DNA from: Motilimonas pumila
GTDB lineage: Bacteria > Pseudomonadota > Gammaproteobacteria > Enterobacterales > CBDFNC01
DNA length: 64,000 bases
Direction: 5' to 3'
NCBI RefSeq assembly: GCF_003596335.1
Contig: NZ_QZCH01000023.1
Span: 1 to 64,000 of the forward strand
A program made the translations under genes and the position numbers. The stretch's first letter is position 1. The number at the start of each line of letters is the position of its first letter. The notes beneath the pieces are model-generated. The model saw only the letters and a program-made list of their open reading frames with translations. It searched no databases and had not been told where the DNA came from. Shown here piece after piece: positions 15,158-24,510 of this stretch.

Positions 15158-18082
15158 TTATTCGTCGCTCAAGTATGGCGTGATGTCAACATTGTCTCTT
15201 TGTTCTGGTTTTAAAAACTGTTGGCCATATTGCAAGTAGACGCCAGAGCGTAAAAATAGCGCAAACAAGTCTGGGTCTATGTGTTGCTCTTTGGCCATGA
15301 AGCCCATTATTTTGATGGCTTCACTTAAGGTCTTGGCGTCCTTATAAGGGCGGTCTGCGGCGGTGAGGGCTTCAAATATGTCGGCAATGACCATGGCTCT
15401 AGCGGTGAGCGGCAATTCTGCAGCGGGAATGCTTCTGGGGTAACCTGTGCCGTCCATTTTTTCATGATGACTGCCTGCAATTAAAGGCACGTGTTGCAAA
15501 TGCCTCGGCAAAGGCAATTGGCTTAGCATGACAATGGTGTGCACGATATGGGCGTTGATGGTATATCGCTCTTCTGCCGTGAGCGTGCCTTTTTGTACGC
15601 TGAGATTATAAATTTCCCCGAGGTTTGATTCGTATTCTGGCGCGGCCATATTAAAGCCCCAAGGGTTATTAGGTACGGTGGCTGGCGCTTGTTCTCTGGC
15701 TCTTAAATGATGCGCCTTATCGGCCAATAAGAATTCTTGGGTGGGCAGGTTGGCTGCGGGATAAGGTTGCAGCTTGTGGGTTTCCATTAAGGAGATACCC
15801 AAACGGTCATCCAAGGTGCGAGTCCAGGTGCGCTGGGCTATTTGTTTTATTTTATCTAGCTTGGCTTGATCCATAAACTCGCCACCGATATTACACTCGG
15901 CAACAAAAGCAAACTCATCATCTAGGGTGCTTAGCAAGGCATCTCTTTGTTGGCTCAGTGCGTGGGCATCGCCGCCTTCGGCTATGCCTTGCCAGTAGTC
16001 GCTGTGAGCTTGTTGTTTGAGAAGTTCAAAGCGCATGCGAACTTCATGAATGCGGTCGTACACGGTTTCTAGCTTGGTGGCTTTATCTACCACATGCTCT
16101 GGGGTGATGATTTTGCCACAGTCGTGTAACCAAGCGGCGATGTGCAGTTCTTCCCACTGTTCTTCATTAAGGTCAAAGTTGGCGTAGTTGTGTTGGTCAT
16201 CGCAGGCCGCTTTGGTGAGCATTTTGGTTAATTCTGGCACCCGAGCGCAGTGTCCACCAGTGTAAGGTGACTTGCTATCTATGGCGCCTGCAATCAGGGC
16301 TATAAAACTGTCTAACAAGGCTTTTTGTTGTTGCAGCAATTGTTGGCCTTCAATGGCCATCGCAGCAAAGTCAGCCAAGGCTTGCACAAAGGCCAATTGC
16401 GCCGCGCAACTGTCGGTTTCATCCAATAGCACCATTAGCCCAATCACTTGGTTGTTATGGTTTTTCAGTTTTACCCAAGTGCGGTTGAGTTCACTCGATT
16501 GGGTTAAATCTTGCAACCAAGGACCAAGGCTGGGGTGGCTTTTATCTAACGCGATGGTTTCACTGGCGCAGTCTTGAGCACTGTCAAAGATGGCTTGGCT
16601 GCGCTGTAAGGCGATAGGTTGTTGTTTTAGTTGGTTCAAATGTTGCTGGTTTTGCGCCTCGCTTAAACGGTCGATATGGCTGTGGGCTAAAACATAGTCT
16701 TGTTTTTTTTCGTCGTATAAATAGACAATGCCGGCTTTCACTTTTGCCATGGCGATGCTTTCTTGGCAGACAATCGCCAACAGGCTGGTTAAGCTCTTTT
16801 GCGCCATTAATGAAGCAGATAGCTGCTGAAATTGAGCGATGGTGGTTTTCATGGATGCCGTCATGGTTGCCAATTCAGACACTTCTTTTACGACACTCGC
16901 CTCTTTAATAGGGTGAGTAAAGTCAAAGCTTTCAATGTGCTCTAGGTCTTTACTGAGGTGGCGTAACGGTTTGGAAATCAGCTGCGATAACGCCCATGCG
17001 AGCGGCAAGGTAAGAATTAGAATGATCAGCGTGATCCACACAGACTCTTTGCGGGTTTGATAGGCGCTGCTGAGTAAGGTCTTCATGGGCTCTAAAATTA
17101 CCAAATAAAAGCCGTGTTGTTGCGATAACCTCAGATCAGAAATTTGGCCAATCCACTCTTGTTGGTCAAATCGAAAGCGCAAAGGTTGCTGGGTTAATGC
17201 AAACCGTTTGACTACCTCATCTAATACGCCCACCTTTAATTGCGCCAAACTTAGTAATTGCTGCGTGGCCCCGTCTTCTTCAAGCAGTTTCTTAGCATCG
17301 TGATATGCCACGACTTGGTGTTCATCATTGAAGATGATTACTTGAGATTGGGGAGAACGCTGTATTTTGGCCAGGGCGTGAGATAACGCGGTTAAGGTAT
17401 AGTCGAATGCCACCACGACTTGTTGATCGTCGGTTTGCAATGCTTTGGTGATGCCAAGGCGGTTAAGGCCATAAAAGATGTAAGGCTTGGTTGTGATGAT
17501 GCCTTTTGTACCAGCCGCTTCTTGGTACCAAGGTCGGGTGGTGGCAAGTAAGGTGTATTGTTTATCATCTAGGGTTAATAAGGTGGCACCTTGCTCATCT
17601 AAATAGCTATGTTGCGCTTTTGCTTGGCCGTTGCTGTTATCTACTGAGGTGAGAATAAACTGAGTATTCTCGGGGGCTTGTGGGTGGCGTAATTTGTGGT
17701 TTTCAAGGTATTTTCCGAGGTAGAAAAAGTCGTTATTGCGGTAGCCGGCGTATACCGCGTTCATGTTGGGATACAAGTGCAACGTTTGCCAAAGTACGGG
17801 GAGTGCTTGCTTGCGCTCTGTGAGCGATTTTCCCGTGGCGAGCTTGGTGCGGGCTAGAATATTGAGCGAGGTATTTAAGCTGCGTTGGTTGTCTTCCATG
17901 CTTTCGCTGAGCTCGTGACTGAGGGTCGCGAATAATTGTTGCGCAGCGGTGATGATAAGCTTGCTTTGTTGGTGGTAGTTATAAAGGCTAAGGATCAAAC
18001 CCGACGTCAGAATCAGAATAAAAAATAGGGAGGCAATGTGCAGGTGAAGCGCCAGTCCTGTTGGCTTTGCTGATTGTGGCAT
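15158..18082 (-). CDS. Transmembrane receptor with HAMP, GAF-like and HD-GYP domains (c-di-GMP phosphodiesterase candidate)
   Basis: A 974-residue protein. One membrane helix at about 15-35, a periplasmic dCache-like sensor (about 40-340), a second helix (345-365), HAMP (365-420), a GAF-like region (430-590) and an HD-GYP output domain (about 600-960). The metal site reads 'HDCGK' near residue 655 and 'HHEKMDGTGYP' near 870, so the HD and GYP signatures are both present. They are about 215 residues apart because of a ~130-140 residue insertion absent from compact HD-GYP proteins. The expected reaction is hydrolysis of cyclic di-GMP. Its C-terminus faces maoP. Confidence 0.85.
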   Translation of the reverse strand: MPQSAKPTGLALHLHIASLFFILILTSGLILSLYNYHQQSKLIITAAQQLFATLSHELSESMEDNQRSLNTSLNILARTKLATGKSLTERKQALPVLWQTLHLYPNMNAVYAGYRNNDFFYLGKYLENHKLRHPQAPENTQFILTSVDNSNGQAKAQHSYLDEQGATLLTLDDKQYTLLATTRPWYQEAAGTKGIITTKPYIFYGLNRLGITKALQTDDQQVVVAFDYTLTALSHALAKIQRSPQSQVIIFNDEHQVVAYHDAKKLLEEDGATQQLLSLAQLKVGVLDEVVKRFALTQQPLRFRFDQQEWIGQISDLRLSQQHGFYLVILEPMKTLLSSAYQTRKESVWITLIILILTLPLAWALSQLISKPLRHLSKDLEHIESFDFTHPIKEASVVKEVSELATMTASMKTTIAQFQQLSASLMAQKSLTSLLAIVCQESIAMAKVKAGIVYLYDEKKQDYVLAHSHIDRLSEAQNQQHLNQLKQQPIALQRSQAIFDSAQDCASETIALDKSHPSLGPWLQDLTQSSELNRTWVKLKNHNNQVIGLMVLLDETDSCAAQLAFVQALADFAAMAIEGQQLLQQQKALLDSFIALIAGAIDSKSPYTGGHCARVPELTKMLTKAACDDQHNYANFDLNEEQWEELHIAAWLHDCGKIITPEHVVDKATKLETVYDRIHEVRMRFELLKQQAHSDYWQGIAEGGDAHALSQQRDALLSTLDDEFAFVAECNIGGEFMDQAKLDKIKQIAQRTWTRTLDDRLGISLMETHKLQPYPAANLPTQEFLLADKAHHLRAREQAPATVPNNPWGFNMAAPEYESNLGEIYNLSVQKGTLTAEERYTINAHIVHTIVMLSQLPLPRHLQHVPLIAGSHHEKMDGTGYPRSIPAAELPLTARAMVIADIFEALTAADRPYKDAKTLSEAIKIMGFMAKEQHIDPDLFALFLRSGVYLQYGQQFLKPEQRDNVDITPYLSDE

Positions 18083-18176
18083 CTAAAGTCCTACTCATCG
18101 CTTTGATTCATGAAATAAGCATAGCGAGTTAATTGATTTTCGGCTGGGCAATTGGTGATAAGTTGAGCTTCATCAA

Positions 18177-18208
18177 GCGCCAAGCAGGGGAGATACCTTG
18201 CTTGGCGC
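18177..18208. terminator. Strong inverted repeat between glycosyltransferase and HD-GYP genes
   Basis: A perfect 10-bp stem, GCGCCAAGCA (18177-18186) with TGCTTGGCGC (18199-18208), and a 12-base loop, 8 bp beyond the stop of the minus-strand gene ending at 18216. No T-run follows on either strand. It may be a terminator, attenuator or processing hairpin in an otherwise co-directional pair. Confidence 0.5.
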
Positions 18209-18215
18209 AATTTAG

Positions 18216-20204
18216 TTAAGGCGTGATTGCGGTAAGGTGTTGGCCGGTTAATAATTGTTTGGCTTGGTTTGGCCCTTGCACCCAAACTTGTAAATGGGCG
18301 TCATATTTTGCATCAAAGTATTCGATGGCTATTTGATGTTGGCCTGCCGCTAGATTGATTGCTTTTTGGCTATCCAAGGTGCCATGGCCGTACCAGTTTT
18401 CAATCAATACCTGTTGGTTTATTGCCAGCTTTACGCCGTCGTCATTACTGGTATAAAAAGTGTACGAGCCGTTGCTTGGTGCATGAAATAAGCCTTGCCA
18501 GCGAATCGAAAAGTTATCTTTTGAGAGCGACCCAGGCGCGCCATGTTTCCAGTTAAAATCGAAACTCTGATCTAGCCGTTGAAACGCCAATTTATCGAAA
18601 TCTCTACCTTGGTAGTACTGGCCAATCAAGCCTTGGCTATTGAGTAATACCTTTGTTTTATCAATGGCGCCATATTGTACTTGATAGCTGCCATCAGGGT
18701 CGGTAAGAAGCGGGGTAAGCTGGCCTAATTGACCGGCGCCGCGGTAATGATAAAAGAAAAACTGCCGCTCGGGGTAAGCCCGAATTAGCGGTCCCATATT
18801 GTCGTGGTGCTGCGTAATTAATACCGAGTCTGAAAAGTCTAATTGGTTACGAGGTAAGTCGACTTGGTGCATGCTACCTGAGCCCGTTTTAAGCACAACC
18901 ACAGCGTTATCTATATTGGCAGCTTCAATCGTGCGATAAAGGTTAGTACGTTCAAAAACTTTGTCTTCAAAGTGTGCACTATGGCGATACAGCTGCTGCA
19001 CCGAGACGACGGCAAGCAGTAACACTATCACTTGAACTAACCAGCGTTGGCGAACAGCTTGTGTTAAACAGGCGGCTGCCAATAGCGTAATCGGCACAAA
19101 GAAAGAGAAAAAGTATCGGGGACCGTATTGGTTAGCAGGCGGCCCACCGTAGAGCATGTAAATGGTGATCACCAACACGGGGGATGCCAATAGTGCTAGC
19201 AAGAGCAAGCGGTTATTAGGCTGGCTCTGGTGTCGGTACCACGCTAGTGGCAGCAAGCATAGACACCCCACCCATATATGCCAATCTAGCAACAACAAGG
19301 TATTAGGTAAGGTGCGCTTGAGCCAGCCCACGTCATAGATGCGTGACCAGTCAAACACGGCTCCCGACTCTGTCGGTACCATAAAGATAAACCGGGTACC
19401 TTGATCTTGGGGGTTGTAGTACTCGTAGGCAGTTTGCAGGGCATCACCGGTGAGTAAGTAGTTATAGCTGAATAACAGGACGGCCCAGATACTGCCTCCG
19501 AGCGCAAACCAAGCGATATCTTTAAGCCATGCTCGTTGGCACGGACTATGCCAGAAACGGTATAGCGCCAAAATTACCAGCAGGTAAGGCAAAGGGTCTA
19601 AGAATCGGATTACTACCGCAAAGCCAAAACAGCAGCCCGCGACCAACAAGTACTGCTGTTTTAACTTTTGCTGTTTTTGTTCCAAACTCAAGCAAAATAG
19701 GTATAAAAATAAGCCAACAAAAAATGCATTGGTGGTGTGTGAAAAGTAAGATCCCGAAGTGAGTAAGAACCACGGACAGAGCACCGCCATAACACACGCC
19801 ACAATGGCGGTGTTGAGGTCAAAGAATCGCCTTGCAAACTGAAAAATAAGCACCACGGTAAAGCCAGCAAAAAGACTGTTAACTAGCCAATAAGTATTGA
19901 TTTGGCTGAGGCTCTCTATCCACACGCTGGGAATAAGTAACAGCGAGTAACCAAATGGAAAGCGGCCGTAGTATTTGCCATCCGTTTCTCCAATATGCAC
20001 AAAATAGAAGTAGTGTTGCAGCCATTCACCCTGAGCATTAGGCGGATGAATAGGGCTATAGACAAGCCCTTGGGCGAGGTTTTTGGCTTGAAATACGTAG
20101 GCGTACTCGTCTGCCGAATTTGGAAAGTTATATAAAATAAATTGAGAAATGACGGCCACGGCCAGTGTGGCCACCAATGCCATTAATAGTGGGTAATATC
20201 GCAT
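18216..20204 (-). CDS. GT-C glycosyltransferase (PMT/ArnT-like) fused to a C-terminal PA14 domain
   Basis: A 662-residue protein. ATG 20204 is chosen because AAGGA lies 7 bases upstream; an in-frame TTG at 20243 would add 13 residues. A first helix (about 5-25) is followed by the periplasmic-loop acidic motif 'NSADEYAYVFQAKNLAQG', typical of GT-C transferases using polyprenyl-phosphate sugars. About ten more helices run to residue ~390. After a soluble stretch, a PA14-like domain (about 505-640) has 'GLIGQYYQGRDF', 'SYTFYTSNDDGVKLAINQ' and 'IAIEYFDAKYDAHLQVWVQG'. PA14 domains bind carbohydrate, so this one may recognise the acceptor glycan in the periplasm. The target is unknown. Confidence 0.8.
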   Translation of the reverse strand: MRYYPLLMALVATLAVAVISQFILYNFPNSADEYAYVFQAKNLAQGLVYSPIHPPNAQGEWLQHYFYFVHIGETDGKYYGRFPFGYSLLLIPSVWIESLSQINTYWLVNSLFAGFTVVLIFQFARRFFDLNTAIVACVMAVLCPWFLLTSGSYFSHTTNAFFVGLFLYLFCLSLEQKQQKLKQQYLLVAGCCFGFAVVIRFLDPLPYLLVILALYRFWHSPCQRAWLKDIAWFALGGSIWAVLLFSYNYLLTGDALQTAYEYYNPQDQGTRFIFMVPTESGAVFDWSRIYDVGWLKRTLPNTLLLLDWHIWVGCLCLLPLAWYRHQSQPNNRLLLLALLASPVLVITIYMLYGGPPANQYGPRYFFSFFVPITLLAAACLTQAVRQRWLVQVIVLLLAVVSVQQLYRHSAHFEDKVFERTNLYRTIEAANIDNAVVVLKTGSGSMHQVDLPRNQLDFSDSVLITQHHDNMGPLIRAYPERQFFFYHYRGAGQLGQLTPLLTDPDGSYQVQYGAIDKTKVLLNSQGLIGQYYQGRDFDKLAFQRLDQSFDFNWKHGAPGSLSKDNFSIRWQGLFHAPSNGSYTFYTSNDDGVKLAINQQVLIENWYGHGTLDSQKAINLAAGQHQIAIEYFDAKYDAHLQVWVQGPNQAKQLLTGQHLTAITP

Positions 20205-20570
20205 TAATACATCCTTGTTTTTAGTGCGCGGCGATTTTGTCAAAAAAATATCTTTTGCGCCGTGATATATATTAACTTTTGTTTAGGTTGAGGGTGTTGA
20301 TTGGCAAAAAAGTGGGGTAGGTGGCCGGTTGGCGCTATTTGCGGCATATTGACCAAGGGCAATGTTGACGCGAAACGGTGTAAAATGAATCTTGATGGTT
20401 ATCGGGTGATTTTCATAGGGCACTAGCGTGCTATGAAAAGTTTACCGTTTAAATATTATTCGCACTGTTACGTTTATGGCTAAGCATGTAAAAAGCAAGG
20501 CCGAGCGTGTTGTGGGTGAAGTCGAGATTTTGCTTCGCCGAGTGACCACCGGCGAAGCTGGCAGAGTGAG
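20205..20570. other. 366-bp intergenic region upstream of the GT-C gene
   Basis: No gene could be supported. It should contain the minus-strand promoter of the glycosyltransferase gene (A/T-rich, around 20255-20280). A hairpin-forming inverted repeat lies at 20409-20440. Confidence 0.4.
20409..20440. repeat. Bulged inverted repeat downstream of the DUF445 gene
   Basis: TTTTCATA pairs with TATGAAAA, and inside it GCAC pairs with GTGC around a 4-base loop, with a two-base bulge on one side. It lies about 130 bp beyond the stop of the minus-strand gene at 20571. The A/T arms lie outside the G/C core on both sides, so it could serve as a terminator for RNA entering from either side, or as a protein site. 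Confidence 0.35.
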
Positions 20571-21278
20571 TTATTGGCTGATGAGCGCGCTCAGTACGCC
20601 AATAATGCCGCCAAAAATACCGCCCCATACGACTAACCAACCAAGGTGTTGTTTGATCATGGTCTGAATGATCTGTTTGACTAACTCGGGCGTTAGTTCA
20701 CTTAAACGTTGGTCGATAATGTCTTCGATATTTTGTTTAATATCTTCGAGCATGTCGGGCTGTTCCAATTGCTTTTTCAAGGCTTGTTTAAATGACTCTT
20801 GTTGGCTGATGTCGACGATGGCTTGTTGCATTTTTTCAATGAAAGGCTCACGCAGTGGCTGCAAAGCTTCGCTGCCACCGACCATCGCCAACATGCCGCT
20901 AAAAGCAGATTGTTCTATCACTTCAACTAAGGAGTCAAAGCTGGGTGACAGGTCTATCGTGTCAATCACGGGGGTTAAGTCCATGCTGGTGGCGCTGGCC
21001 ATTTCTTGATTTAAAAATCGGTCGATATTTTGATGGGTAAAAAACTGATTCATCATCAGTTGTTTAATGCCCAGTTTAAAGTCTTCGAACCTGGCGGGGA
21101 TCACACCAGAACCATATAAGCCAGGCACTTTTTCAAACAGCATATGAATCGCCAGCCAATTTGTGATGGCGCCTGAAAAGGCAAATAAACCTGCAAACAG
21201 TAAGATCGAGTGATCTAACGCGTAGCCTGCGCCAAGTAAAGCCAGTGCCAGCAGGTTAGTGATTAAGCCTTTGTTCAT
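20571..21278 (-). CDS. DUF445-family inner-membrane protein
   Basis: A 235-residue product. Two N-terminal membrane helices (about 5-40) carry 'GAITNWLAIHMLFEKVPGLYGSGVIP', the DUF445 signature. A long helical cytoplasmic or periplasmic body follows, and a C-terminal hydrophobic helix pair ('GWLVVWGGIFGGIIGVLSAL') closes the protein. Members of the family (E. coli YjiN and the Bacillus sporulation-associated YheB relate to it) are membrane-associated with no established activity. Confidence 0.85.
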   Translation of the reverse strand: MNKGLITNLLALALLGAGYALDHSILLFAGLFAFSGAITNWLAIHMLFEKVPGLYGSGVIPARFEDFKLGIKQLMMNQFFTHQNIDRFLNQEMASATSMDLTPVIDTIDLSPSFDSLVEVIEQSAFSGMLAMVGGSEALQPLREPFIEKMQQAIVDISQQESFKQALKKQLEQPDMLEDIKQNIEDIIDQRLSELTPELVKQIIQTMIKQHLGWLVVWGGIFGGIIGVLSALISQ

Positions 21279-21336
21279 GATTCTGTCTCGGTGGTATAAA
21301 AACGCGATTTTAACAATCTTAGAAGCGATGGCAAGA

Positions 21337-22215
21337 TCATGCTTTGGCCGACGCTTTGCTATATAACATTAATCCCAGAGTACACACCACTAGGGCGGCA
21401 ACGTCCCATTGGGTTAAACCTTCTGCCAGAAAGAACCAGGCGAGCACCGCGGTAACGGCGGGTACAAATGCCATCATGGTTGCGCCGGTAAGTGGCCCTA
21501 AGTGGCGAATGCAGTAGGTAAATAAAATGCCTGCGCACAAGGTGACAACCACGCCTTGGTAAATGGCTTGGGTGGCGATGTCGACCCAAGCTACTTGGCT
21601 TATCTCTGTCGGCAACAGTAACCAGCAAGGCAATAGCACTATGGTATTGATCAAAGGCACCATGACCAAAACGTCTTTGATGCCGTAATTAAAGGCTTTG
21701 ACCGCGACCATGTAGCTGGCTAAAGATAAAGATGCCACCAATAATAGCAAGCTTGCGAGCCATTGTTTGCTACTCAAAAAGGCTTGCCAACCGTGTTGAA
21801 ATAATAATAAGAGGTTGGCACACAAAATGATGAAAATGGCCAGCCATGCCAGTTTGGCAGGTTTGCTGCCTAGCCACCAAGCGCCAACTAAAGCACCAAA
21901 CACGGGCAAGAAGCCATTAACGATCACGCCCGTGTTCGCCGCACTAGCGTGATTCATGCCATAAAAGCTGAATACGGTGTAAATAGCCCCTGTGGTTAGG
22001 GCAATAATACTGGCGTGCCACCAGTTAACTTGCCGCCATGGATAGCGCCACCATAATACGCTGGTGATCAAGGTGGCAGTGCCAAAACGCAACAACGAAA
22101 TGTCCCACGGGCTGAGCGCTGTTTGAACGCCCGCTCGAGACAAGGTGATCCAGCCCGACCAAATAAAAATGACTCCTAAGCCGGCACAAATGGCCAAAAT
22201 ATTCGTTTTTTTCAT
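21337..22215 (-). CDS. EamA-family (DMT superfamily) transporter
   Basis: A 292-residue product with ten hydrophobic helices in two five-helix EamA halves. The first half has 'FIWSGWITLSRAGV' near 17-30, and the second ends with 'PAVTAVLAWFFLAEGLT' near 252-268, typical of drug/metabolite exporters. The substrate cannot be told. It is divergent from the GH18-LytTR receptor gene at 22444, with about 230 bp between them that could hold promoters for both. Confidence 0.85.
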   Translation of the reverse strand: MKKTNILAICAGLGVIFIWSGWITLSRAGVQTALSPWDISLLRFGTATLITSVLWWRYPWRQVNWWHASIIALTTGAIYTVFSFYGMNHASAANTGVIVNGFLPVFGALVGAWWLGSKPAKLAWLAIFIILCANLLLLFQHGWQAFLSSKQWLASLLLLVASLSLASYMVAVKAFNYGIKDVLVMVPLINTIVLLPCWLLLPTEISQVAWVDIATQAIYQGVVVTLCAGILFTYCIRHLGPLTGATMMAFVPAVTAVLAWFFLAEGLTQWDVAALVVCTLGLMLYSKASAKA

Positions 22216-22443
22216 GTAAGGGCACCTTATTTAGCGCGAGGAGAAAATCAGCAGACAAAATATCAAATTTCATAAGCCATTGTTGTGCTTTGTGAACTTG
22301 GTTTTCTTTTTGATTGATCTTATGTTGATTTTTTTGAGTTATTGTAACGACAAAGCTATAAAGTAGCTAACTAGCGACAGCCTTTCACGGATGAAATGGC
22401 GCAGGACTGCTTTTGGTCGCTATATTGGCAAAGGATTGCATTT
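22216..22443. promoter_or_regulatory. Divergent intergenic region between the EamA transporter and the pseudochitinase-LytTR receptor
   Basis: A 228-bp A/T-rich spacer. A frame open from 22396 is an N-terminal extension of the receptor ORF, but the signal peptide and a ribosome site (AAGGAT, 22430-22435) place the start at 22444. No copy of the 10-bp inverted-repeat element found at 24708-24759 was spotted here, so autoregulation is not evident. Confidence 0.4.
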
Positions 22444-24510
22444 ATGAACTTTCAGCTAGCTTGTCTTTTGGGCATGTTATTACTGCTGCCTTTTCGCGCT
22501 TTGGCCGAACCGATTGTTCTCGGTTATTTCCCTTTCTGGTCTACTTACAGTCATTCTTACCATATTAAAGATGTCCCAGCAGATCGCTTGACTCACTTGG
22601 TTTACGCGTTTGCCAATATTAACGCTGAAGGTGAGGTAGAACTGGGGGATAAGTACGCCGACGTGGATCGTATTTATCCGGGCGATTCGCCGCAGGGCGG
22701 CAAACGTGGCAGTTATCACCAACTGCGAAAACTTAAACAGCAGTACCCTCAACTGGTCAATATGGTTGCCATTGGGGGGTGGAGTTATTCTAAGTACTTT
22801 GATCGCGCGGCTGCCAGCCCAAAAGTGTTTGCTGCCAGCGCTGCGGCGTATATTGAGCAACACGGGTTTGATGGCATTGAGCTGGATTGGCGTTCTCCTG
22901 TCGCCAGAGACCTAGGAGACATCGCGAAACCAGGCCAAAAAGCGCAATACTTGGCGTTGATTAAAGCGACTCGAGCCGCGTTGGACGAGCTGTCAGCGCG
23001 CACTGGCAAAAGTTATCAGCTGAGCAGCACGATCTCTGTGGTGCCTTTGATGATGGTGCAATGGCCAATCAAAGAGATGCAGCAATACTTAGACTTTATC
23101 ACGCTATTGAGCATTGATTTTAGCGGTCGCTGGAATAACACAACCGGTCACTATGCGCCTTTGCATGGGGCGAATGGCAGCAATGGCATTGTTGAAGGGG
23201 TGAACGAATTTAAACGCTTGGGCGGCGATCCCAAAAAGTTGGTCATGACAATCCCAAGCCAAGGAACCAGCTGGCTGGGCGTGACTCAAGCCGGCATCAA
23301 TCAACCGACTTCAGGTGTACCTAAGGGCAGTTGGGACAATGAGTCGATTGGGGCCAGTGGCATTTTTTCACAGCAAGACATTGCCAGCTTTCTGCAAAAT
23401 GATGAATGGCAGCAAGGCTGGGATGACGATGCAAAAGCAGCCTGGTTATACCATCCTGAGCAGCAAATCTGGTTGTCTTACGAAAATCATGAGTCGTTAG
23501 AAGCCAAGCTTGAATACGGCCACTCGCAACAATTTGCAGGCACTGCGCTGTGGTCTTTATCGGGAGATACCACTGACAGTTCAAGTTTGTTGCGTAAAAT
23601 TCACCAATTCGATGCGGGCTTGCAAAGCTTTTGGCTGGATCTGTTACCTTACTTACCGATCATCATTATTTCGGTGCTTATTGCAGTGTTAGCCTGGTGG
23701 TTGAAGCAAAAAGGTTACATTCGTAATAAAAGCCCGAGCTTTCCAGAATTATTAAACCTGCTCGAACAAGACTCGGTGCTATCGCAGCAATCGCCACAAT
23801 TGCAGCAAGTATTGCAAAGGCTGCAAAAACTGCACGCAAGCCAATTTAACGGTGCCAAGAAGCAAGACATTTTACCGGTATGGCAACAAAGCCGTAGCGT
23901 GGATGGCCTACACCAAGAGTTGGTAAGCTGGTTTTCAAACCAACCTGGGGTGCAATCTGCAGGGGTTTATCAAGGTGAGCGCCAGTTGGCGCTGAGTGAA
24001 AGTCAAGCCGCTGAAAATAGTCATGTCATTCAGTTATTATTGGATGATTTAGACGCTTGTGTACTGCAGTTAAAAGTGGACCCTGAACACAGCGATGAAG
24101 CTCACTTTAAACAGTTTACCGATCAGCTGGGACAGTGCCGACAATATTTGATGCAGTTGTGTCGCCAGCCTCAACTGTTGGGTGAGCTGCACCAAATTGC
24201 CCAACACAAAGATAAACTCAAGTACATTAAAGCGGAACGAGGCTACAGTGGCTTGTATATTGATGGGCAAATAGACCCCATATACATTTTATTGCGTTTA
24301 ACTGGCATCAAGCTGTATTTTGATAATCAAACCTTGATTCAAGTGCACCGCTCTTGGTTGGTTAACCCTATGCGAGTGGTGGCGTTAGAAAAGTTACCGA
24401 AAGGAAAATGGCAGTTGCGAATGGACAAAGGTGAGTGCATTCCGGTTTCTCGCAGTTATTTGCCTTGGCTACAGCAAAGTTACCCACACTGGAGCCAGCA
24501 AGTGGCGTGA
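22444..24510 (+). CDS. Membrane one-component regulator: periplasmic degenerate GH18 chitinase domain, single TM helix, cytoplasmic LytTR DNA-binding domain
   Basis: A 688-residue protein. A signal peptide (1-21) precedes a GH18 fold (about 22-380): 'VLGYFPFWSTYSHSY', 'LTHLVYAFANINAEG', 'MVAIGGWSYSKYF', 'GTALWSLSGD'. The catalytic DxxDxDxE motif reads Asp143-Gly-Ile-Glu146-Leu-Asp148-Trp-Arg150, so the general acid/base Glu is Arg. The usual MxYD motif is 'LSIDF', losing the Tyr. The domain should bind but not cut chitin-type ligands. One TM helix lies at about 400-422, then a helical Gln-rich linker. A LytTR domain (about 590-686) contains 'YIKAERGYSGLYIDG', 'LIQVHRSWLVNP' and 'IPVSRSYLPWL'. 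I infer that ligand in the periplasm controls DNA binding at the membrane, as in ToxR/CadC-type proteins. The likely target is the deacetylase at 24846. The stop overlaps the next gene. Confidence 0.85.
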   Translation: MNFQLACLLGMLLLLPFRALAEPIVLGYFPFWSTYSHSYHIKDVPADRLTHLVYAFANINAEGEVELGDKYADVDRIYPGDSPQGGKRGSYHQLRKLKQQYPQLVNMVAIGGWSYSKYFDRAAASPKVFAASAAAYIEQHGFDGIELDWRSPVARDLGDIAKPGQKAQYLALIKATRAALDELSARTGKSYQLSSTISVVPLMMVQWPIKEMQQYLDFITLLSIDFSGRWNNTTGHYAPLHGANGSNGIVEGVNEFKRLGGDPKKLVMTIPSQGTSWLGVTQAGINQPTSGVPKGSWDNESIGASGIFSQQDIASFLQNDEWQQGWDDDAKAAWLYHPEQQIWLSYENHESLEAKLEYGHSQQFAGTALWSLSGDTTDSSSLLRKIHQFDAGLQSFWLDLLPYLPIIIISVLIAVLAWWLKQKGYIRNKSPSFPELLNLLEQDSVLSQQSPQLQQVLQRLQKLHASQFNGAKKQDILPVWQQSRSVDGLHQELVSWFSNQPGVQSAGVYQGERQLALSESQAAENSHVIQLLLDDLDACVLQLKVDPEHSDEAHFKQFTDQLGQCRQYLMQLCRQPQLLGELHQIAQHKDKLKYIKAERGYSGLYIDGQIDPIYILLRLTGIKLYFDNQTLIQVHRSWLVNPMRVVALEKLPKGKWQLRMDKGECIPVSRSYLPWLQQSYPHWSQQVA

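Noticed and set aside
18091..18285. 64-codon minus-strand frame between the GT-C gene and the HD-GYP gene
   Set aside because: Its first half overlaps the end of the glycosyltransferase in another frame, it contains the 10-bp hairpin at 18177-18208, and it has no ribosome site or family resemblance.
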